From: Canna indica
Taxonomy: Eukaryota; Streptophyta; Magnoliopsida; Zingiberales; Cannaceae
Length of the DNA stretch: 64,000 nucleotides
Reading direction: 5' to 3'
Assembly (NCBI GenBank): GCA_034359265.1
Contig: CP136898.1
Span: 42,555,501-42,619,500 of the forward strand
The notes under the pieces are model-generated. The model was not told where the DNA came from. It did not search any database and worked only from the letters and a program-made list of their open reading frames with translations. Positions 45,641 through 54,688 of the stretch are shown one piece after another. Numbering within the stretch: position 1 is the first letter of the stretch; the number at the start of each line of letters is the position of its first letter. The position numbers and the translations under genes were made by a program.

Positions 45641-46753
45641 TGTAGGCAAAATGACGACACTAGAGGGGGGTGAATAGTGTGTTTACTAATTCGATTAGCC
45701 TAAATTCAGATTTTAATCGTTTACTTGATTAGTTAGGCAATTTGCAATTCGATGATTTTAAATACGGAAGTAATAAATGATTTAGCAATTAAAGCAAATA
45801 AGAAATCAATGCAAACACAAGATTTATAGTGGTTTGGCCCCAATGCCTACTCCAGTACCTAAGCACCCCGCTTAGGATTTCCAAACTAGTTTTACTAGAT
45901 TAATTTACGTTTCCCTTACACAGAGGACTTTTCACCGAAGAGACACACTCTCGACCTAAGGCACTTCCACACTCGGAAGTTACCGCCTTCTTATCGAGAG
46001 TTCTCTTCCACCTCAACCCTAAGGGACAACTAAACTAATCCTAGTAAACACTAAATTTACAAAAGTGGCTTTACACCTAACACCAGGTAACCACTTATAC
46101 CCAAGACCTAACACAAGGTCTTCTCATGCACAAATGAAAACACAGTTCAAATAACAACAAAAATTACAATGAAAAGAGCTAAGAATGAAACCAATAGAAA
46201 AAGCTCTTTTGCAATCCTTCAATCCTTCAACTCATCAAGTAGTAGAGATTGAATCAACACCCGAGTTGAGGCAGCAGCTAGCGCTTGAAGAATGAACTCG
46301 ACGGAGAAGCAGAGCGCAAGCTTTAAATCTTTTGGAAGGCTCTAAATCTTCCTTTTGAATACTCAATAAACTCTGTTATATTCTTGGAAGAATTTAAAAT
46401 GATGTATATGAGGGTGTATTTATATCCTCGTAAAGAAACGGTTGTTCAAAGGATAGAAAACTATTCGTTACAGACCACCGGTCGAATAGTCGGTCGAATG
46501 GTCGATCGACCGGTCATTTGACCGCTTCCTTTTTCCCTGTGGTCGGTCGATCGACGGGTGTACCGCCCAGACGCAAATTTCACGATCCGCCATCTGGTCG
46601 ACCGACGCGATCTTGTGTCTTTGGCTTATACGCAGGTCGATCGACCGCTCAGTCGACCACCAACCTTACTGCCTATTTTAGGCTTTTGTCGGTTGACCGA
46701 CCGATCGACCGAAGTAGCCACTATCTGTTTTAGGCTTGAGTTTGGCTCAAAGG
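45641..46753 (-). repeat. Family B LTR fragment
   Basis: On the plus strand it begins TGTAGGCAAAATGACGACACT, the reverse complement of a family B LTR end. It contains the reverse complements of the GGTGCTTAGG..., the CACTTGTG... and the palindrome-rich (46480-46715) segments. The upstream 400 or so bases of the LTR are missing; sequence similarity fades near 46753, where a Copia LTR begins. No primer-binding site lies at its left edge, so it was a 3' or solo LTR. Confidence 0.8.
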
Positions 46754-47413
46754 TGTAATTTGATCGGAGCCCCCTAGGCGGGGCCGCGTAGTTTGGTTCG
46801 GGGTGAATGATGGGACGCTGCGGGATCTAGTCCAGTCCTTAACTGATTCCATGTTGGTTGTCCACTTACCTCCATGAATGCTTCCCCATGCCCAATAATA
46901 CCCGACACACGACTTTGCAAGCCACGTAAGGATAAAACCAAAGCAATGAATTGTCAAACATAAGGTAACCATAACAACCTCAGGTCCAAGGATTGCTTGT
47001 ACCTAATATCACCTGAAGAACATCCTATTCACACTGAAGTAAGGATTCCATTCGGTGTTCCTCATGTGGTTCCGTTCAGTGAACTCATTCCCTAATGAGC
47101 ACCTATACTTGTACATTAATGACGGTTCATAGGTAACTGTGAGATTAGTTACCCCATATCATATAGGACATTTATCAAGTACACTAGTCTTACCGGAATC
47201 ACCAATCCCCTAATTGATGATCCTACGACTAGGAACATTGTGAATTGGGGCATCTGGATTCCAAGTCTCACTGGCATGATCTCATCATGGCCTTGGAATC
47301 TTTTGCCCGAGTTCATGGGGTTCATCACAATCTTATAAACAAAAATAAAGATATATACAACATATGATGAAAAGTTGCCTCATTTATTCATTAACCAAAA
47401 ATAGTTCCTTACA
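46754..47413 (-). repeat. Copia-type LTR, no matching TSD
   Basis: On the minus strand this reads TGTAAGGAACTATTTTTGG ... CGATCAAATTACA, TG...CA bounded, 660 bp. It includes a segment with ATGATGAGATCATGCCAGTG and CCTATATGATATGG of the kind common in plant Copia LTRs. Flanks are AAAGG (left) and CGTCG (right), which do not match, and neither a primer site nor a purine tract adjoins it. Confidence 0.6.
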
Positions 47414-49490
47414 CGTCGACATATGAGTGGCCCAAGGGAACTATTTCTTTTATAGGCTTTACCGACGGCTAAACCATTTGGTAAGCCGTCAGTGAAAACT
47501 TTAGAGTCTCGGCGATAGGAGGAAGTGCGGCTAGAGTGAAATTTAGAGTCTTGCCTATTGGAGGATCGGCTGGCTGTGAAAGTCGGGCTGAGCACCTGCG
47601 ACTGTAACCTCGACCCACCATAGCTATCGAATAAGCATATAATTAGATTATATATATATATATAGTAGAGATAGATTTAATATAAGATATACTATTTATG
47701 TATAACTATTCCTCCTCGGTATTTAGCATCATTTGAGTAATAGTCTTTTTCTTGTTCTTGTTTATCTTCTTCGAATTCTACTTCTTCATCTTAACATTCC
47801 TCAATTTCATGATTGTCGTCATCAACATATTCAACTTCTAATTGAACTAACTTTGTGTTCACATCCTCGAGTATTGGACTAATACGTGCAGTTTACTACG
47901 GGAGGATCCTCTTCTTGATATAAGTCATCTGTCACATCATGTATCGGCTCATTCTCTCTCACTATCAGATCAATTCTTCATCTAGCTTTAGTCTTACAAA
48001 CTACACGTCAATCTGCTCTATCTTTACTTCAAATATGAACGTCGGTACATCCAACTTCGATCGTCCGACATGATTCTTTCAATTAATTGTATATATCTTC
48101 CATTAATATTTTTAGGTGGGATGATCTTATTCCATTTAGGATTCATGTTGTTCATTATTTCACTAAATATATCTTTTAGTCTTTTTTTCATTCTAAATTT
48201 CAACAGCATCTCTCTCTAGTTATCTAAATACGCATATAATTTGGGCGTGTATCAGAGAACAAGGAGATATAATAGGCAAAATTTATGAATGAAAAAAAGG
48301 CTAAAAGAAATAATTAAATGCAATATAAATAACTATGATCTCTAACTGTTCAGTTAAGGACAATTCAATGGTTGTAGATCGTGTAAAAGATCATTAACTT
48401 TGTTTACAAGAACATACAATCCCCGAATGGATCTAAGGGTACTTTGCAAATTTATGTCTGACTCATCGATAATTACACAATAATTAAACAATAATCAAAC
48501 AATAATTAAACAACAATTAAACATTAACTAAAAGCTACTTAAATTAACTAAAACATGATAACTACTAATTAAACACTAGTTGACTCATTAAACAATATTA
48601 AAACCTAATTATTAAACCATGATTAAAAAATAATTTACTAATCTACCAATTATAAAAATAAGATTAAAAATGAGATTAGAAACAAGATTAAAAACCTAAA
48701 TATTAAACATTAAACTAGCGATCATAACAAGATTACAAACTAATCTACTAATCTACCATTAAAATATTAATCTACTAAATTTAAATCCTAATAATTTTTT
48801 ATAAAAAAAATTAATCTACGATTTGATTAGAGTCGAAACCCTAGGTTGGGTTTCGGCCCCACCTCTAGCGTTGGCGTTCACTGAGTCCAGTATATGCTTG
48901 CGCCGACGTCCAGCGCCGGAGTTGGGGCCGAAACCTAGGGTTTCGACCCCCAATTCAAACGGCGGAGTAGGGCCGCCAAGAGGAGAGCCGGAGAAGCAGT
49001 GGCAATAGAGGGTGTAGAAGAAGTGGCGCAGCAGGGAAGAAAGAAGAGGGTGGGCACGAACGCAAATAAAGGACTCTTTATCAACGACCAAAGCGGTCGT
49101 CGCTATTGAATTATTAAATCACTGACGGCCGACGCGACCCTCTCTAACCCGTCGCTGATTAGTTTTTTCATTTTCACGTCGCGTGCACGCTATCGACTCA
49201 TAAGCGAAGGCGCTAATGTTGTAAGAGAGCTGTCACTACTGCGTTAATAAAATAGTGATGACCACGCGGCCTTCTCACTCCATTGTTGATTAGGTTTTCA
49301 TTTTCGCACCGCGTGTGCGCCATCGATTTATAAGCGACGAGCTCTAGCAAACATAAGGGAGCCGTTGCAGATGTTGTTACATCTACAACAGCGTGAGTGG
49401 CCGTAAGAAAGTCGTGGCTCTTACTGACAGCTCGGTCGGCCATTAATTTGCATGTGATAACCGTTGGTGAAAGTGACAATTTTAGTAGTG
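47414..49490 (-). mobile_element. Internally deleted CACTA element
   Basis: The right edge ends AATTTTAGTAGTG (49478-49490), the inverted CACTACTAAAATT terminus. Inside, reversed, are counterparts of the 53348-60188 element: GGGTTTCGGCC (48845-48860), AT-rich spacers, the TGATACACGCCCA leader (48243-48255), the transposase start, then its acidic end. The middle of the transposase gene is missing. Subterminal inverted motifs (GACGGCTAAACC/GGTAAGCCGTC near 47463-47490) are present. The left terminus is lost at the Copia LTR. Confidence 0.75.
47700..48235 (-). pseudogene. CACTA transposase (TNPD) remnant: N-terminal start fused to C-terminal end
   Basis: Minus strand: the right part (about 47995-48235) corresponds to the leader and first codons of the TNPD gene, ending near a degraded SWMYRR (48040-48055). 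The left part (47705-47990) corresponds to the C-terminus with its DDDDHEIEE-like acidic tail and DYYSNDA-like end. Roughly 900 codons between are deleted. No transposase could be made. Confidence 0.75.
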
Positions 49491-49965
49491 CCCCCGTCAA
49501 AGTTGCACCTGACCAGGAGACACATCGGATTGGATTGTATCACTCCGACTTCATGTAGGAATATAATTCAAAACAAACATGTTTAAGTTCTGTGAGATGA
49601 TTGACTTGGGAAGAATGAGCAACTTCATAGGTTTGGAAATAAAGCAAACTGAGAATGGAATTGGTATATCACAAGCTAAGTATGTCACATTGTCACTTGT
49701 GTACTAAACAAATTTGGAATAATTAATGGAAAAATGTAATATTATTGGAACTCCTATGATATTGACGAGTCTAACTTTAAGTTCTGCAGCAAAGGAAAGT
49801 GAAATTGATGGAAAGTTTTATGAGTCTCATTGGTAGTTTGATGTACTTAACCAATAGTAGGTCGAATCTAGTGCAAGCAACTATATCCCTCTCTAGATTT
49901 CTGAGTAAATAGAATTCAGCTCATCTTGATGCTACAAAAAGGGTTCTAAGGTATCTTCAAAGGTA
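49491..49965 (+). pseudogene. Copia RT fragment
   Basis: Plus-strand reading in mixed frames: FKFCEMIDLGRMSNFIGLEI-like, GIGISQAKYV, GTPMILTSLT, then degraded SLVGSLMYLTNSRSNLVQAT and HLDATKRVLRYLQ near 49930-49962. This is the C-terminal part of a Copia RT. Multiple stops. Its continuation (RNase H) is at 51405-51790, across unrelated DNA. I see nothing convincing in 49491-49550. Confidence 0.7.
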
Positions 49966-50524
49966 AAAAAGGGTTTTATTTCGACACATGTGTTAGTCGA
50001 AATATTAAAATGAGGCGCTTGCACAGGCGACGAAATGTAGTTGGTAACTACGAGAGTCGTATATGACATACTGGTGCCTGGTGAGCACCAAAATGGCTGA
50101 CATACCGACGCCTCTGACAAACACCGGTAAAAAAGAATAAAAATGAATTTTTTGCATACTAGTGCCACTAATGGTGTCGGTATGCTGGTTCTTTTTTAAA
50201 AAAATGCGTCTCGACAGCTCGGTGGCCTCGAATTCAATAGCTGCGAAATTCGATTTGATATTTTATTTAGCAATTTATTAATATTATTATATATGTGATA
50301 TTTTATTTAATTAACATATATATTGATTAATTGGTTTTTTTCAACCATAAAAAAAATTGATGACATAAATAAATTTTTTAACTTTGACGTAAAAAAATTT
50401 GATGATATAAAAAATATAACATAAATAAATTATACTCTAACCTTTATAAGAATCTTTAATTTTGACAATCTTGAACTCTTGATGACTTCCGCAACTTCAA
50501 TAACCTAAATTTTTTTTGATAAAT

Positions 50525-50672
50525 AATTAGAAAGAATAAAGAAGAAATAAGAAATAAATAGAGAAAAAGAAAGAATAGAGGAAGAAAAAAAAAGAAAGAA
50601 GAGAGGAGAAATAGAAGAGAGAAAAATAGATGAGAAATAGTGGAGAAAGGAAAAAAGAGGGGTATAGTTGTA
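50525..50672 (+). repeat. Purine-rich tract
   Basis: About 150 bases almost entirely A and G, with scattered single Ts, made of irregular GAAGAAA, GAGAGGAGAA and AAGAAAGAA units. It produces spurious Phe/Leu-rich open frames on the minus strand, which I do not call genes. Confidence 0.7.
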
Positions 50673-51169
50673 TATATGTAAGTTAAAAATAATAAAATAC
50701 TAAAAAAAATTAAAAAGTGAGGAGGCGGGAGATCTCCACCTCCCACCCAAGCAAGCCCGCCTGCCCAGCTAGCACGAGCACGGACTCGCCCGCATGCGTA
50801 TGTTGGCGCTGAAAATTTTTGGCGCTAGTAATGCGCCAATACTGACGTCGGTTTGTTAATTACTATAATTTTTTCTCGTCTTTACGTTCCGACGCCAATG
50901 GCTTAACATCGAAAATTTCTTCGCCAGTATATTATATAAAGAAGTTTTATTGGAGTGAGAAGAAACTTTAAATTGATTGGGTATATATATTATGATTGAG
51001 ATTAGGCAAGTTCACTCGATGATAGGAATAGTATTGATCTCATGTTACAAGAGATTATTTCTTTAGTAGTAACTAATTAGTAGCAATAAGATAATTAATT
51101 GCTGATAAATAACTTAGAGAGAGCAAATATTTTACATTATTCAACAACTATTATTAGAAACTCTACAAA

Positions 51170-51375
51170 AAAAAAAATTATAGATTTAAATATATATACA
51201 TTTAGTGGTGATTATTTTTATTTTTGCTAGCGATTATATAAATTGCTTCTAAAAACTTTAACGACAATGGATGTAGTGGAAATTCATTAATTGCTGGTAA
51301 ATATTTTTGCAGTATTTATAATTATTAGCAAACATCATAATAATCACCACTAAAAGACCAAATTATAGTAGTATC
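51170..51375. mobile_element. MITE-like inverted repeat
   Basis: TTTAGTGGTGATTATT near 51200 pairs with AATAATCACCACTAAA near 51341, enclosing about 130 bases. The outer edges CTACAAAAAAAA (51162) and TTATAGTAGT (51364) are reminiscent of CACTA-type miniature elements. TSD not established. Confidence 0.5.
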
Positions 51376-51404
51376 ATGTTTTATTTTCAATCTTGATTCA
51401 ACTA

Positions 51405-51790
51405 TATATTATATGTTAATTGGTGTTCGAAGAAGCAATCTACTACATAAGTTGAGTATATGGCTACAATAGCTGCAGCTTTCCGAGGTGTATGGATGAG
51501 AAGGTTATTTTGGAAGATTTGGAGCTTAACATGGACAATGCGGCTACTATTTGGTTTGATATCCAATCGACTATTACTATTTCTAGAAACCTTATTAAAC
51601 ATTCAAAGACAAGACATATTCAAACTTATCATCAGTTCATCAGGGAACTAATTCCTTCAAAAATAGTTGAGCTTAATTAAATACCGGAAAATAAATGATT
51701 AGTTAGTTGATGTCTTTAATAACTAAATCTCTACCTATGGAAAAAATTTATTTTCTTCGAAAGTTAAACAAATATGACTTCGGGGAGAGT
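51405..51790 (+). pseudogene. Copia RNase H fragment
   Basis: WCSKKQSTT-stop-VEYMATIAAAFRGVWMRR, then NAATIWFDIQSTITISRNL, HSKTRHIQTYHQFIRELIP and KIVELN. This matches the RNase H end of Copia pol (SKKQST..EAEY, CDNxSAI, HSRTKHI). Frame changes occur at about 51490 and 51670. Likely the same element as the RT fragment at 49491-49965. About 70 residues between the two are gone. Confidence 0.75.
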
Positions 51791-53347
51791 ACGTTTGTTA
51801 CCAAGATCTATATTCAAAATTTAAGAACATTCCACGATTGTAACATGAAATTAATGATTCTTGTGTTTGATATTGCATGTGTTGTTCTCAGTTTTCGCAT
51901 AGGGCATCTTGGCTTCATAGAATAAGAGAGGATATGATATGAGATTGATTAATATCCATTGTTTGTTTGGTGCACGGATTAGAAGAAAATAAGAATGGAA
52001 AAATTAATATAAAATTGATACTATATCCGATGTATATCGAATTTAAAAAAATCATATCCAATATATCCTCCCTCATTTACTGTCTAATCCAATTTTATCA
52101 TATTCAACGAAGCAAATAAACCATATAGGTTTTACAATTGACAGGAAAGTGTACATGTATACATGTAAACATTGCTTCGAAAACAATGAAGGAAATATGG
52201 TATTCCCGTTGTTTTCCTTTCTCTAGATCATTTGCTTGTCTTCTCCATCTTCTTCTTTGTCCTTGGACGAAAGCTTGCTGTTCTTGAGCAGAATGTTGAT
52301 GCTGTTACAGCTGCTTCAAGTGAAGATATTGTGGTAACATTAATGAACAGTGATCGGTAGCTAGCATGGCAGCATCAACTTCTTTTAGAGTACAAAATCT
52401 AACATGAAATCTAAACATCACGAGAAAGATGCGTACAATTTGCAGCACATCGTTGGTTATATCTAGCTCGATCATCAATTAATGCTCCCTGCCCTTGCCC
52501 TAATGCTACTTCACCAACTTTCATGCAAGCTTAATATGATGTAGAGCTTCTTTAGCAGTTTTCCCTTTCACTTCTACGTTCCAAATATACCACTGCAAAG
52601 GAAAAAGTATCCATCACAGCACACACTTCTCGAACCTAAAAGTTGATGTGCGAGTATATATCAACTCATGAGCACTGATTTCGACAAATGTAACATTCTT
52701 CCTGTTCCTTATGATGAACATTTACATGAGAGGTTCTCACTGTGACACATCGACAGCACGCACAGTCCTTTGTCACAGTGAATGCATGCATGAGATGTTG
52801 TTCGCGAGTTGCTGCAAGTTGATATTTATGATCTTTATATATCTTCACTTTAGCACGCAACAACTCGCACTTGCGTCGAACCAAAACGAAATTAAAAGCC
52901 TCATATGAACAGTGCAAGAGATGGCAACGAGTTCGTAATCTTTTTCACTTTAATTATCATGCATGCAGTCGCTCACTAACGCGTTAAATCAAAGCAATTA
53001 AAAGGTCTGATCGATCTGCACACTGTTCGTAGAGGGTTTTAGTTTATCATTTTTTATTCTTACTTTAACCCCCAAAATATATAATTAAATTATTAAGTAA
53101 TTCATATCTGAATCTAACATGAACTTTAGTAAGATAAAGTATTTGGAATCTGAGTAAAATGAGCCGGGCATATAGTAGGAATGACAATTCAAATCGATTA
53201 ATCAAGGTTAACTGATTAATCGAATCGTAAAATTCGGTTTTGGATAGTGAATTTGCGATTCGGTTTCGGTTATCAATTTGCCGATAACCGAAACCGATTA
53301 TATATTCAATTTTGACTATCAATTTTTTGCAGTTAACCGGTATCCAA
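51791..53347. other. Intergenic DNA, possible host-gene debris
   Basis: Mostly AT-rich and without a convincing gene. The minus strand at about 52523-52592 reads WYIWNVEVKGKTAKEALHH after a TTTGCAG acceptor-like site and ends in a stop. At 52218-52275 the minus strand reads KNSKLSSKDKEEDGEDKQ and a stop. Neither is recognised and no complete gene structure emerges. From about 53175 to 53347, AACCGAAACCGATT-rich sequence resembles a MITE or other repeat, which the CACTA element entered. Confidence 0.35.
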
Positions 53348-53368
53348 CACTACTAGAAATTGAGTCTT

Positions 53369-53610
53369 CAGCAACGGCTATCAGCAACGGCCGCTCAAGC
53401 CGTTGCTATTTGCAATGGCATTCTTACGGCCGCTCAAGCCGTTGCAGATATGCTGTATCAGCAACGGCTTTCTAACGGACACGCGAGCCGTTGCTGATAT
53501 TTTAATTATCAGCAACGGCTTTCTAACAGACAAGTGAGTCGTTGCTGATGATAACTTATCAGCAACGGCTTTTTAACGGGCGAGTGAGCCGTTGCTGATA
53601 AGTTTATATA
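53369..53610 (+). repeat. CACTA left subterminal repeats
   Basis: TCAGCAACGGC...GCCGTTGCTGA hairpin-like units of about 50 bases recur, starting near 53459, 53509 and 53559, with more in 53369-53450. The counterpart is at 59855-60176. In En/Spm such repeats are TNPA binding sites that bring the ends together. Confidence 0.85.
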
Positions 53611-53619
53611 GGTCACAAA

Positions 53620-54688
53620 TCGCGCCCGACCCTTCTTCCTCTCGCTGCTGTCGTCGCCTCCTCCTCCTCCCGCCTCTCGCCGCCGCTGCCGACGCCGACG
53701 CCGAGCTGCCGCTGCCGACGCTGTCGTCCGTCCTCGACCACCGATTTCAGGTAATCATCGCCGTCCGACCGTCTCTCCCCGTTGCGGTCGGCGGGAAATC
53801 CGACCGAAACCCTACTTTTAGGGTTTCGGCCGGCGGCGGTCGGCCGATGGCCGCCGCCGGAGCTTTTACAGTGTCCGGACACTCTGTCCGGACACTGTAC
53901 GCCGGCGCCGGAGTCCACCGGACTCCGGCGCCGGAAATTCCATATTTATATTTTTTTAATTTTTTTATATATGTTAATTAATTATTTAGATTAATTATTT
54001 AATTTGTTAGATTAATTGTTTAATTTGTTAGATTAATTATTAGGGTTTAGATTAATTTTTAGGGTTTAGATTAATTTTGGAATTGTCCACTTCGGACGCG
54101 CGCCGGAATCGTCCACTTCGGACGCACACCGGAATCGTCCACTTCGGACGCGCGCCGGAATCGTCCACTTCGGACTCTTGCCGAAATCGTCGAATTTGGA
54201 CTCGTGTCGAAATTGTCCAATATGGACTCGAACTGTCTCGAAACATTTAGAAAATAATCATCCATCCGACGAGTTGATATGTTTCACGTACGCATCGACG
54301 AGTCGGATATGATTTAGCAAAACCTTAGATCCGTTCGGGAATTGTATGTTCGTGTAAAAGAAGTAGATAATCTTTTATACGACGTACAATTCTTGAATTG
54401 TCCCTGATTGGATAATTTGGGAATATAGTTATTTGTACTGCACTTACGTTCTTATTTTAACTGTTAACTAATTATTCTAAATTTCGGCAACATCTCTCTT
54501 GTTCTCTGATACGCGCCCAGATGATATGCGTATTCGGAGAACTGTAGGGAGATGCTGCCGAAATTTAGAATGAAGTTAACGGTTAAAATAAGTACTTAGT
54601 GCAATATAAATAACATAAATCCCGAATGGAATAGGACAATCTCACCTAAAGACATTAACCGAAGAAATTGTCATTGATTGACAGAATC
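53620..54688 (+). other. CACTA promoter/leader region with a 26-bp tandem repeat
   Basis: 53640-53940 is GC-rich (up to CCGCCGCTGCCGACGCCGACG) and gives an open frame on each strand with low-complexity product; I do not call either a gene. 53960-54075 is AT-rich with repeated TTAGATTAATT. Six 26-bp units follow at 54079-54234. The leader continues to the transposase ATG at 54689 and includes the CTCTGATACGCGCCCA segment also present in the reversed copy near 48243. Confidence 0.6.
54079..54234 (+). repeat. 26-bp tandem repeat, six copies
   Basis: GTCCACTTCGGAC or its variant starts at 54085, 54111, 54137, 54163, 54189 (GTCGAATTTGGAC) and 54215 (GTCCAATATGGAC), exactly 26 bases apart. The first four units are nearly identical and the last two more diverged, so the array grew from the left part. 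Confidence 0.9.

Larger units (their letters stand above)
49966..51404. other. Non-coding DNA separating the Copia fragments
   Basis: Repeat-like DNA of unknown class. It includes GCATAC...GTATGC inverted motifs near 50153-50185, GCGCCAATACTGACGTCGG near 50833, a purine-rich tract (50525-50672) and a MITE-like inverted repeat (51170-51375). No TSD could be fixed for a single insertion. Confidence 0.4.

Noticed and set aside
48480..48790. AATTAAAC-rich stretch as a possible origin or telomere-like repeat
   Set aside because: It is the AT-rich spacer of the CACTA family, with a counterpart near 53960-54075; units are irregular.
50456..50746. Phe/Leu-rich 'membrane protein' on the minus strand
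   Set aside because: It is the complement of a purine tract; hydrophobicity is a composition artefact.
53369..53610. Regularly spaced repeats that look CRISPR-like
   Set aside because: The units are inverted repeats at the end of a CACTA element, mirrored at the other end. This is a plant nuclear genome and there are no cas genes.
53592..53981. 129-residue open frame at the left of the CACTA element
   Set aside because: Low-complexity GC-rich leader DNA; the opposite strand is open as well and the product resembles nothing. More likely promoter or leader.
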